Source: UBA10183 sp041653835
Lineage (GTDB): Bacteria > Omnitrophota > Gorgyraeia > Gorgyraeales > Gorgyraeaceae
NCBI GenBank assembly: GCA_041653835.1
Contig: JBAZEP010000061.1
Coordinates: 1-6,194 of the forward strand
Length of the DNA stretch: 6,194 bases
Reading direction: 5' to 3'
Part shown: one piece after another, positions 1 through 6,098 of the stretch
Position numbering within the stretch: the first letter of the stretch is position 1
Layout: every line of letters starts with the position of its first letter
Position numbers and translations under genes: made by a program
Notes under the pieces: generated by a model
What the model was told of the DNA's origin: nothing
Seen by the model: only the letters and a program-made list of their open reading frames with translations
Databases searched by the model: none

Positions 1-17
1 CAAGGAAACTTATACAA
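1..17 (-). CDS. Possible start of the next gene (TTG start, truncated by the window edge)
   Basis: GAAGAGG (26-32 on the minus strand) is a plausible Shine-Dalgarno site. Eight bases later comes TTG (15-17), then codons for Tyr-Lys-Phe-Pro to the edge. Position relative to promoter Pd2 is right for a leadered mRNA. Only five complete codons are visible, so the product cannot be named and the true start could lie outside the window. An RNA gene driven by the tandem promoters is an alternative. Confidence 0.25.
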
Positions 18-45
18 TAAATTAACCTCTTCTTTAGGAACTAGA

Positions 46-74
46 AGTTTACCACACGGAAACCTGGTCGTCAA
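46..74 (-). promoter_or_regulatory. Downstream promoter Pd2, in tandem with Pd1
   Basis: TTGACG (69-74), 17 bases, TAAACT (46-51) on the minus strand. It lies 73 bases downstream of the first promoter with the same orientation and spacing. A transcription start near 39 would leave a leader of about 20 bases before a possible TTG start at 15-17. Confidence 0.65.
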
Positions 75-118
75 GAGGAAATTTTCAAATGAACAGACTT
101 GCTCCAATAGTGGCAGTT

Positions 119-147
119 ACTATAACATCCGTTTCTAAACCTGTCAA
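119..147 (-). promoter_or_regulatory. Downstream promoter Pd1, reading leftwards
   Basis: The minus strand reads TTGACA (142-147), 17 bases, then TATAGT (119-124). That is a near-perfect sigma-70 promoter. Its -35 ends 17 bases after the stop codon of the giant gene. It would drive whatever lies beyond the left window edge. Confidence 0.8.
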
Positions 148-164
148 GAACAATTTTTAAAAAA

Positions 165-3100
165 TTACAAAGCGGAACCAACTTCATCTGTAATACGTTT
201 CAAATCAGAGATTTTGGCTGTATTATACGCGACCGCGGCCAATATTGCAGCGCCAACGCCTGAACCATCTTTTATCAAAAACATTTTAATTTTTGAGGCC
301 TTATCTCCAGCCAAATCCACTAATGCCTCTTCCATAGAAGCTTTAAAGAAAGGAAATTTTTCAAACAATGATCCATCTATGGCTATGCTATGCGGGTTTT
401 CCAGGTTCGGATCGTTTTTCATGACAGTAGCCAGCATGACTGTGGCAGCTATACGTGCGCCTCTTTTAGTTACCATCATGCTTACGTCTCTTAAAAGTTT
501 CCTGTCTTCTGTTGTTGAATCAGCGATACCCAATCCCGCTAAAAGAGCATTGACGTCTTCTAAATCCATTGAATTATCAGCAAGTATCCTTGACATATAG
601 CTGGCTTGAAAACCTGTGAGGTTATTTTCATTATGATATTTTTCATCAAATGCCCTGGAACTACGGCCTCCAAATAGCATTTCTCTCGCTATCAGGTCTT
701 TTAAAATCAGCCTTGCTATTTCCCCGAGATACATACCTGAAAATGTTTTTTCTAAAATCTGTTTTCCCTGATTATCGCTTTCGGCATCTAGCAGCTTGTC
801 CCAATCAGTCAATAAAACCTTGTCAAACGCGCCCCATTCCTGATTAATACACATCTCAGAGAAAGATACTTTTCCGCTCCATCTTTGTATATTGGCTATC
901 TGTTCCGGATGGCTTGCATTCGTGCCGGTTCCAAGTATTACACCCTCACCGCAATCAGGATCAACGTATTTACCGGCCGCGAAAGTTCCGACTGTGTCAT
1001 TACAGATGGCCTGAACTACTATTTTTCTTCCCTGTAACCGGGAATTAGCGGTTATGGCCTGCCTGAGCAGCTTAACAGGGTCCTGGCCTACAACACCTTT
1101 GGTCTGCCATCCTTTAGTCCAGAATTTGTGGATTCCGGAATCCACACCTGTCTGCTCAACTGGAAAAGACCAGGTAAACCCTAATATTATATTTTCTTCA
1201 TTATTTATATTATTCACTTCGAGATAATCGGCTATGTTTTCAGCTATATAACCGAAAAGGTCCGCTGCAACGGCGGTTACTGACTTTTGCTGATCACTGA
1301 AATGGCCTTCTTTTATTTTACCTACCATCTCATACTTGCCATCTCCCATTAAATTAACTCCCCCTACCCTCAAGTTTGAACCTCCAACATCTAAAAAATA
1401 AAACCTGCCCTTCTCCAATCCTGTAGGCGGAGCAACATGCGCGGGTATCATTTGCAGAGAACTTTCTTCTCCTCTAAGCCCTTTTTTCATATCTGAAAGA
1501 TATCTCGACAATAAACCTTTCATCTCTTCCAGTGGACTCTGCATTTGAGATTTAACATAATTCAAAAGTTTGTCTGCATTTTTATCGGAAGCCAAGTTGG
1601 CTATTTTACTTTTTATAATCTTCGCGCGTAAACCCCCTACTTCCTTCTGAAGGCTATCATCAATAGCACCTTTTTTATTAAGTCTCACAAGCTGTTTGTA
1701 TAGCTTATCGAGTTCTCCTATAGCGTAATTATATTTTTTATTTTCAATGGCGACACTCGTAAGTATCTTCGCTATTTCAAGCCGCACTGTCTGTTCCGCT
1801 TTTATAAACGAATTCACGCCTCCTGTAATAAGCCCTGCCGCCATATTTTCCCACGCGCCTTCGTCCAGGCCAAACTCTTTTTCAGCGTATATGATCGCCT
1901 CGGACGCCTCCTCAAGGGTCATTGCCTTTAACTGCTCATTCCCCTTGCCTGCTTTCAAGGCATTATAAAGGTCTATAGGTATGGTATCCGCTGTACCGGC
2001 CCTTCCCAGCCTGTATACATAATATCCCCAGTTCCTGTAATTATTCTTGTACCCTTCGATCAAGAGATGCCTGGAAAGTTCTTCTATGGCAATTGCCCCT
2101 TCCCCTTCGGTAAGTGCTTTTATTACCAGGCTATTTGTCTTAAGTTCTTTCTCGCCCGTACTCGCGTCAAGTTCAACCGTAAGAGGACAGCCCAGTTTCT
2201 CAAGTTCGCCAAAACCATTCTTCCTTAATTCATTTATGAATAACTCATTAGCATCCACGAAGAAAGCGCATGCCAGATCCATAAACCTGTAAGCAAGGGC
2301 AAGTTTCTCTTCCTTTGTTTCCGCCTGGGATATCTTACGGGCTATGTTTTTATTGTCAACGAGCTTACCGCTTACCCTGCTTAAAAAATAACTTATATAA
2401 CTTTTAAAACCCTGGAGTTCCTTTATAATATCTTCTTCTGATGCCCCTTCTTTGCGCAGCTTTTCAACCCTTCTATTAAGGCCTCTGGCAATAGCGCCTG
2501 CTATAGCTTTTATCTGAGCCCTTGAACACATAACCAGCGTTACATTAGGATAAAGGCCGTTATAGACAATTTCTTCTATAGTGTCTATCCCCGGGCCTTC
2601 GAATATCTTATCTTCGCCTACCTTACCTATGGCGGGGATTTTATTTATGGTAACATGCCTCATATCAGTCCCGCCTACGATATTTGCCAGCTCAATTGCC
2701 CTTGATGTCATCACGACAGGGTCATCCAGGTGCGATTCTATTTCTATGCTTACACCCGCGGGCTCCCCTGATAGATCCGCATCTACCATAGTTTCCACTC
2801 CGCTGCGAATAAGAGTTTCCGCCACTGTCTTATTGTATATATCCTCTATCGAAGCCTCTTGTCCTGCCAGAGTCTTGATCATCTCATCGAAATGCTTGAG
2901 TTTTATAGCGCGCTCTATAAGCGAACCATTTGACGTAGCTTTGCTCATGCCGTCTGTCTTCTGCATATCTTTAAAATTCTTTACAATATCCTGGTCTATG
3001 CCGTCATATAAAACGATCAAGCCTCTTTCAAGCGCGATCTTTCCAAGTGGGCTGATCTCTTCAAGCGCATTTTCATATGCAGTTAATTTTCTCTGATAAA

Positions 3101-6050
3101 TACTATTATCTTCCGGGGCGAGTTTTTCGAGTTCGGAAAGCCTGCGATACGCGAATATCCACAGGCCCTGCCCTTCCGCGTTGCTTGCCTCCGTATATAA
3201 CCTTTCTATCTTATAAGCTTTTGCCTCGGGTGTAAGTTCGATATTTTGGTTGCTGGCAAGTTTTTCGCCGGCTGAATTTAATTCTTCCTTCATACTTTCC
3301 ACTATGCTGTAGGCTTCTGTTTTTATTGCGGGAGAAAGTTTTTTAAGAACTTTATCTATTAATTTTTTTACTTCAGCTGGATTGTTATCGGCTGTTAACG
3401 AAGCGGCAAATCTATACACATTTAGATTGGAATCATGGAGTAATATTTTTCTTAATTCCTGCGGATTATATGGCGTTACCCCGCCCATTGTAATAGACGG
3501 TTTTGCATTGCCGGCAAGTTTTTTGTTCGGAACAATCTGCGAGTTTGCTTTGTTTACGGCCTTGCTAAGTTTACCAATTATCCGATCAACGCTCTCAGAA
3601 GAAATAACTATGTTTTCCAGATGCCCAGAAACCATTTCTAATATTTCTTTTGGATCTTTTACTTTATTTGAGATAAGAATCGTTATAAACTGCGAACCAT
3701 AGGTCCTGAGAGGGTGAGGACCATATTCTTGCGATTTATCAATCGCTGACTTTCTTCCTTCAAGATCCCTGTTCTTAGAAGGAGTAATCTCTACTTTAAA
3801 ACCAAGTGTAGTATAATGGTACGTAGCGCCCATGCCCGCATATACCGATCGAACTGTATATGTATTGGTAGGATTATAATTTTTTAACACTCTGTTCATA
3901 GCCTCTACAGCGGCATTGGGATCTAGTGCACCTAATATCTGATTGCTGGCAAGCGTTTTGCCTGCACTGCCGCGGACAAACCTGGAAGCAGTATAACTTG
4001 TTTTTGATTTTCTTGATATGCCGGCTGCATTTAATAAGATATCTTCGATTTCATCCAGACCGGTTCCTTTATCTATGGTAATGCTATAGTAACTAGTATA
4101 AGTTCTATAGGCTGCTGTGCTGCCTTCTGATTCTTTTCTCAAAACGTTAGCTTTTGAGATCGCATTAAAAAAATCTTCACTAGCTTTCAATACAAGTGAT
4201 TCTCTTTCTCCGTTGTAAAGTTTATATGAAGCATGCGCTCTATGCTGGGTTTTTCCCTCATATTCATCTATCCTTATATCATCTTTGCTGATTACAACGG
4301 TAATAGGTCCTTCTTCGATATCTTCCCTGCTGGAAAGCGCCGCTAGCGGGGCCGCTATCGAGGCACGTATATTTTCAACACGCCACCATAAAGGCAACGT
4401 ATTTTCTCTTATATATGACGCGTACCTTAGAAAAGCCTTGTCTTTTATCTCTAATGAAGAGCTATGCGCATTAAGTAAAACAGCTTTGACTTCTTTCTCG
4501 GGACCTTCTTTATCAAGCCAGTTTACAAGTTTTCCCAGCACCTTGGACATTTCTTCCTCTGAAATCGCCCTGTTGGTTCTATGCAGCCAATCGATTAAAT
4601 CCGCGCCTCTGGGAAAGTTAATCATCGTGATTGTAAAAAGATTTACACCGTATTTCATTAAATATATAAGCTCTTCTATCTCGTGCTTCGCGAGTTGATC
4701 GCCTAGCCTATCATAAGCCATCTTATCTATGTATATTGACTGGTTCCTTATGCCGTAATGGCCTATAACACCTGTATTTTTAAACATGCCTGGAATAACG
4801 TAAACTGACATTGACCTGTATACGCCTAATTTTTTCTCCAGATCTTCATTTCTATATTTTATATCGATATGTTCTTTTATCCATTCGTTAAGTTTTTTAT
4901 GCGTAGCCGCATCGATGTAACCTTCGGCAGACCCGCGGGATGAAGTTTTAATGCCCGCATTACTGGCGAGTTTTTCGCCTGAAACATTGCCGAATCCGGC
5001 TACATCCAGCAGGTTCTGGCCTGTAACGCGATAGTCTTCTCTTGATATATCAGGAGAGTATTCGTTAACATATTCATCTTCTATAGTTTTCAAGGATTCT
5101 AACAGCTTTACGTATTTTTTATCGATTCTTATGCTTATTTTATTTCGTTTAAATTCGTTGGATAAATATTTCAATGTAGGAATTAAACATACCCTGCTAA
5201 GGACACTGAAGTAATCTTGATCATAAGAGTTACTAAATCCCATATACAAAGAGAGCAATTTATCCACCAAATCACTCGAATTAGGCGCATAATAAAGCGC
5301 GAAACGAAGTTCATTAAGTTCTTCCATTTTGGTGAAGATATTAATATGCCGTTGGTGTGAGCCATAGATCCCATCCCTGCTCTCAATTTCGCTTAAGTAC
5401 AACAGGTCATCTATTAACTCGTAACCTCTTTTTATGTTCAGGTCTCTTTCGATATTTTTTCCAGCATCAATACTGGCATTGCTGGATATTTTTTCGCCTG
5501 CCGCACCGCGGACAGGCAATTTCTCATTTTTAAATGCTATGTTCCTTAAATTACCGGCGTGGTCCCTATTCCAATCTTGTTTACCGTATAGATTGTTTTC
5601 AAAAATTCTCTGCTCAATGTCTTCAATTAATAAATTTATATCAACGCCAGAACCTGCTTCATAGGAAAGAGTGTAATTTATGAAACTACTGCCGTCTCTG
5701 GCTTTTTTGAACCCATCATATGACTTCAGCGGACTGCTCGTTATGCCCCGATACGTAAAGCCGGTGGCCGCGTTATTTAATTTTATGTCCACTAATATTT
5801 TTACTTTCCATCCATCTGGAAGATCTTCAAAATATTTTACAATGTTGAGCGCCTGCTGCTGTGTTTCTATACCGGCATTGCTGGCAAGTTTCTCCTTATT
5901 TATAGCTTCTTCTAAACGCTGGGCAGACGATAGAGGTACTCTTAATGTATTTGTGGTTTTTAAATCCTGCGGATAACCGGTAGTTGTAGATATAAAAATT
6001 ATGGCGAGTAACAATGACATGATTTTATTGATTCTTTTCGCGGCGATCAT
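165..6050 (-). CDS. Giant secreted-type mosaic protein with C-terminal transaldolase and eukaryote-type hexokinase domains
   Basis: A single uninterrupted frame of 1,961 codons, ATG at 6048-6050 to TAA at 165-167. The start is supported by AAAGGAG seven bases upstream and by the signal peptide that begins exactly there; Met11 has no comparable site. Layout: signal peptide (1-25), mature N-terminus with TLRVP (35-39), six KLASN-type motifs (52, 185, 358, 697, 842, 928) separating modules of 76-330 residues, helical TPR-like segment (~938-1000), transaldolase (~1002-1425), helical connector (~1430-1504), hexokinase (~1505-1961). Both enzyme domains keep their catalytic residues, so the protein is probably functional for hexose phosphorylation (ATP + hexose to hexose 6-phosphate) and transaldol transfer. 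Free transaldolases of this type are about 360-380 residues and hexokinase units about 450, so the fusion is far longer than either family. It has its own promoter and stands alone here. The N-terminal half is not recognised. Cellular location is uncertain because a signal peptide precedes normally cytosolic enzymes. Confidence 0.95.
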   Translation of the reverse strand: MIAAKRINKIMSLLLAIIFISTTTGYPQDLKTTNTLRVPLSSAQRLEEAINKEKLASNAGIETQQQALNIVKYFEDLPDGWKVKILVDIKLNNAATGFTYRGITSSPLKSYDGFKKARDGSSFINYTLSYEAGSGVDINLLIEDIEQRIFENNLYGKQDWNRDHAGNLRNIAFKNEKLPVRGAAGEKISSNASIDAGKNIERDLNIKRGYELIDDLLYLSEIESRDGIYGSHQRHINIFTKMEELNELRFALYYAPNSSDLVDKLLSLYMGFSNSYDQDYFSVLSRVCLIPTLKYLSNEFKRNKISIRIDKKYVKLLESLKTIEDEYVNEYSPDISREDYRVTGQNLLDVAGFGNVSGEKLASNAGIKTSSRGSAEGYIDAATHKKLNEWIKEHIDIKYRNEDLEKKLGVYRSMSVYVIPGMFKNTGVIGHYGIRNQSIYIDKMAYDRLGDQLAKHEIEELIYLMKYGVNLFTITMINFPRGADLIDWLHRTNRAISEEEMSKVLGKLVNWLDKEGPEKEVKAVLLNAHSSSLEIKDKAFLRYASYIRENTLPLWWRVENIRASIAAPLAALSSREDIEEGPITVVISKDDIRIDEYEGKTQHRAHASYKLYNGERESLVLKASEDFFNAISKANVLRKESEGSTAAYRTYTSYYSITIDKGTGLDEIEDILLNAAGISRKSKTSYTASRFVRGSAGKTLASNQILGALDPNAAVEAMNRVLKNYNPTNTYTVRSVYAGMGATYHYTTLGFKVEITPSKNRDLEGRKSAIDKSQEYGPHPLRTYGSQFITILISNKVKDPKEILEMVSGHLENIVISSESVDRIIGKLSKAVNKANSQIVPNKKLAGNAKPSITMGGVTPYNPQELRKILLHDSNLNVYRFAASLTADNNPAEVKKLIDKVLKKLSPAIKTEAYSIVESMKEELNSAGEKLASNQNIELTPEAKAYKIERLYTEASNAEGQGLWIFAYRRLSELEKLAPEDNSIYQRKLTAYENALEEISPLGKIALERGLIVLYDGIDQDIVKNFKDMQKTDGMSKATSNGSLIERAIKLKHFDEMIKTLAGQEASIEDIYNKTVAETLIRSGVETMVDADLSGEPAGVSIEIESHLDDPVVMTSRAIELANIVGGTDMRHVTINKIPAIGKVGEDKIFEGPGIDTIEEIVYNGLYPNVTLVMCSRAQIKAIAGAIARGLNRRVEKLRKEGASEEDIIKELQGFKSYISYFLSRVSGKLVDNKNIARKISQAETKEEKLALAYRFMDLACAFFVDANELFINELRKNGFGELEKLGCPLTVELDASTGEKELKTNSLVIKALTEGEGAIAIEELSRHLLIEGYKNNYRNWGYYVYRLGRAGTADTIPIDLYNALKAGKGNEQLKAMTLEEASEAIIYAEKEFGLDEGAWENMAAGLITGGVNSFIKAEQTVRLEIAKILTSVAIENKKYNYAIGELDKLYKQLVRLNKKGAIDDSLQKEVGGLRAKIIKSKIANLASDKNADKLLNYVKSQMQSPLEEMKGLLSRYLSDMKKGLRGEESSLQMIPAHVAPPTGLEKGRFYFLDVGGSNLRVGGVNLMGDGKYEMVGKIKEGHFSDQQKSVTAVAADLFGYIAENIADYLEVNNINNEENIILGFTWSFPVEQTGVDSGIHKFWTKGWQTKGVVGQDPVKLLRQAITANSRLQGRKIVVQAICNDTVGTFAAGKYVDPDCGEGVILGTGTNASHPEQIANIQRWSGKVSFSEMCINQEWGAFDKVLLTDWDKLLDAESDNQGKQILEKTFSGMYLGEIARLILKDLIAREMLFGGRSSRAFDEKYHNENNLTGFQASYMSRILADNSMDLEDVNALLAGLGIADSTTEDRKLLRDVSMMVTKRGARIAATVMLATVMKNDPNLENPHSIAIDGSLFEKFPFFKASMEEALVDLAGDKASKIKMFLIKDGSGVGAAILAAVAYNTAKISDLKRITDEVGSAL
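168..1538 (-). other. Eukaryote-type hexokinase domain (residues ~1505-1961)
   Basis: An actin-fold sugar kinase of the eukaryotic hexokinase family, small plus large subdomain, distinct from the ROK and Glk glucokinases common in bacteria. In order: phosphate-1 motif DVGGSNLRV (1554-1562); sugar-binding signature LGFTWSFP (1623-1630) continuing to WTKGW (1644-1648); Asn1684-Asp1685 in CNDTVGT with Asp1685 as catalytic base; GTGTN (1707-1711); NQEWGAF with Glu1738; EKTFSGMYLGE with Glu1767; IDGSLFEKFP (1891-1900); and DGSGVGAA (1928-1935) near the C-terminus. Corresponding glucose-contact residues of human hexokinase (Ser, Thr-Lys, Asn-Asp, Glu, Glu) are all kept. The length of ~457 residues matches one hexokinase unit, so it is complete. 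It very probably phosphorylates a hexose with ATP; which sugar cannot be read from sequence. Confidence 0.92.
1539..1763 (-). other. Helical connector between transaldolase and hexokinase (residues ~1430-1504)
   Basis: Charged, amphipathic helix pattern (ELDKLYKQLVRLNKKG, SLQKEVGGLRAKIIKSKIANL), probably a coiled or helical spacer leading into the N-terminal helix of the hexokinase. It lacks the KLASN motif that separates the upstream modules; KIANLASDK is only a partial resemblance. The two enzymes therefore look built to stay joined. Confidence 0.5.
1776..3047 (-). other. Transaldolase domain (residues ~1002-1425)
   Basis: A Schiff-base (beta/alpha)8-barrel aldolase that moves a dihydroxyacetone unit from sedoheptulose 7-phosphate to glyceraldehyde 3-phosphate. 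Aligned by eye to E. coli TalB, whose active-site numbering I quote from memory, every key position is present. Asp17 matches Asp1016 (VLYDG), Asn35 matches Asn1041 (ATSNGSLI), and Glu96 matches Glu1103 (VSIEIE). The Schiff-base Lys132 matches Lys1137 (NKIPA). Asn154 and Thr156 match Asn1169 and Thr1171 (NVTLV), and Ser176 and Arg181 match Ser1220 and Arg1225 (SYFLSR). DASTGEKEL (1295-1303) and DTIPIDL (1355-1361) resemble the ASTGTK and NTMPEATL motifs of longer bacterial transaldolases. At ~424 residues it is somewhat longer than usual, with extra sequence between 1305 and 1350. An active enzyme is likely, but pathway use is inferred. Confidence 0.85.
3051..3239 (-). other. TPR-like helix pair before the transaldolase (residues ~938-1000)
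   Basis: KAYKIERLYTEASNAEGQG, then AYRRLSELEKLAPED, then IYQRKLTAYENALEEI. A helix, a small-residue turn, a helix ending in LAPED, and a third helix with a Y..AL ending are typical of tetratricopeptide repeats. Only one to one and a half repeats fit, so it may be a spacer or a docking helix bundle for the enzyme domain. Confidence 0.4.
3240..3269 (-). repeat. KLASN motif copy 6 (residues 928-937, GEKLASNQNI)
   Basis: The last copy, coded GGC GAA AAA CTT GCC AGC AAC and preceded by SA. No convincing copy follows it, so the TPR-like segment, transaldolase and hexokinase form one uninterrupted 1,024-residue block downstream. Confidence 0.8.
3270..3482 (-). other. Short helical-repeat-like module (residues ~857-927)
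   Basis: Two to three amphipathic helices: PQELRKILLHDSNLNVYRFAA, PAEVKKLIDKVLKKL and TEAYSIVESMKEELN. The pattern 'L..LL.DSN..VYR.AA' resembles a HEAT-type repeat. It ends at motif copy 6. The assignment rests on pattern only. Confidence 0.3.
3498..3527 (-). repeat. KLASN motif copy 5 (residues 842-851, NKKLAGNAKP)
   Basis: The most diverged copy: KLAGN instead of KLASN, with no GE before it. It still uses CTT GCC GGC AAT, one base from the common CTT GCC AGC AAT. It lies between the third alpha/beta module and a short helical module. Confidence 0.6.
3546..3863 (-). other. Module A3: mixed alpha/beta segment (residues ~730-835)
   Basis: Begins with strands YTVRSVYAGMGATYHYTTLG and FKVEITPSKN. 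It then has LRTYGSQFITILISNKVKD and the helix PKEILEMVSGHLEN. The RTYGSQF...helix half matches RTYTSYY...helix of the preceding module in order and spacing. This is read by eye as a tandem duplicate separated by motif copy 4. Confidence 0.4.
3933..3962 (-). repeat. KLASN motif copy 4 (residues 697-706, GKTLASNQIL)
   Basis: Preceded by VRGSAG (GTC CGC GGC AGT GCA GGC), matching the leader of copy 2 at 14 of 18 bases. It uses the codons CTT GCC AGC AAT. It separates two segments that look like diverged copies of the same module. Confidence 0.75.
3981..4307 (-). other. Module A2: mixed alpha/beta segment (residues ~582-690)
   Basis: Opens with strand ITVVISKDDIRI. It later carries YRTYTSYYSITIDKGTGLDE and the helix IEDILLNAAG, and ends directly at VRGSAG of motif copy 4. 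The RTYxS-aromatic start of the final strand recurs in the next module (residues 782-788), which supports a duplicated domain. No family is recognised. Confidence 0.4.
4371..4925 (-). other. Module with an HEIEE motif (residues ~376-560), possible degenerate zincin-like domain
   Basis: Residues 436-467 read as a strand (QSIYIDKMAYDRL) followed by the helix LAKHEIEELIYLMK, with His456, Glu457 and Glu460. A strand followed by an HExxE/H helix is the core layout of zinc metallopeptidases. Here the second histidine of HExxH is replaced by Glu. His490 in DWLHRTNRA lies downstream and could be a further ligand. A structural, non-catalytic module is equally possible. I do not recognise a named family. 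Confidence 0.3.
4950..4979 (-). repeat. KLASN motif copy 3 (residues 358-367, GEKLASNAGI)
   Basis: An exact consensus copy. It is encoded with CTC and AGT where other copies use CTT and AGC. It is followed within five residues by a further RGSA fragment (residues 372-375), resembling the leader of copies 2 and 4, as if two units had abutted. Confidence 0.8.
4980..5468 (-). other. Helical module between motif copies 2 and 3 (residues 195-357), unrecognised
   Basis: Mostly predicted helix, with heptad-like leucines (ELIDDLLYLSEIES, KMEELNELRFALYY, LVDKLLSLYMGF) and many charged residues. There are no cysteines of note and no recognisable catalytic motif. It resembles no family that I can name. 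Confidence 0.4.
5469..5498 (-). repeat. KLASN motif copy 2 (residues 185-194, GEKISSNASI)
   Basis: A diverged copy (ISSN for LASN) preceded by VRGAAG, encoded by GTC CGC GGT GCG GCA GGC. The same leader precedes copy 4, so the repeated unit is longer than the KLASN core. It sits between the first alpha/beta module and a helical module. Confidence 0.7.
5601..5813 (-). other. Module A1: mixed alpha/beta segment (residues ~80-150), unrecognised
   Basis: A strand-rich stretch (VKILVDIKL) is followed by RDGSSFINYTLSYEAGSG and an acidic helix (INLLIEDIEQRIF). The order 'S-aromatic-strand, short G/D turn, acidic helix' also appears at residues ~650-675 and ~783-812, suggesting three diverged copies of one domain. 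I do not recognise a family. Confidence 0.4.
5868..5897 (-). repeat. KLASN motif copy 1 (residues 52-61, KEKLASNAGI)
   Basis: Coding sequence AAG GAG AAA CTT GCC AGC AAT GCC GGT ATA. It separates the mature N-terminus from the first mixed alpha/beta module. It shares the codons CTT GCC AGC AAT with most other copies. Confidence 0.8.
5967..6050 (-). other. Signal peptide and mature N-terminal TLRVP motif
   Basis: Residues 1-10 are positively charged (K5, R6, K9), residues 11-20 are hydrophobic (MSLLLAIIFI) and residues 21-25 (STTTG) are small and polar, followed by YPQ. This is the n-, h- and c-region order of a Sec signal peptide, with likely cleavage after Gly25 (Thr at -3, Gly at -1). There is no lipobox cysteine. 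Shortly after, residues 35-39 read TLRVP. Similar TLRxP motifs just behind signal peptides are something I associate with Omnitrophota exported proteins; that is memory, not a check. An uncleaved N-terminal anchor is the alternative. Confidence 0.75.
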
Positions 6051-6057
6051 AAGATAG

Positions 6058-6064
6058 CTCCTTT
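6058..6064 (-). promoter_or_regulatory. Shine-Dalgarno site AAAGGAG
   Basis: The minus strand reads AAAGGAG, then seven bases, then ATG. This is near-ideal complementarity and spacing, and it fixes the start of the giant gene at 6050 rather than at the internal Met11. Confidence 0.88.
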
Positions 6065-6098
6065 TAGTTTGGATTAATCTTTTTAAAACTTATTTAAA

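Noticed and set aside
151..165. A/T palindrome (AATTTTT/AAAAATT) just after the stop codon as a terminator
   Set aside because: The stem is entirely A-T with almost no loop and no GC core, so it would not form a stable terminator hairpin.
1577..1607. KIANLASDK (residues ~1482-1490) as a seventh KLASN motif
   Set aside because: Only LAS is shared; the GEK lead and following Asn are missing, and it lies in a charged helical connector. It is probably chance.
5183..5386. A 67-codon minus-strand frame overlapping the giant gene in another frame
   Set aside because: It overlaps fully with the continuous long frame and shows no motif. I saw no reason to call a frameshift there.
214..5976. Several plus-strand open frames of 65-171 codons lying opposite the giant gene
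   Set aside because: All lie within the minus-strand gene. Their translations are low-complexity, Ser/Phe/Ile-rich strings without recognisable motifs, as expected for antisense shadows.
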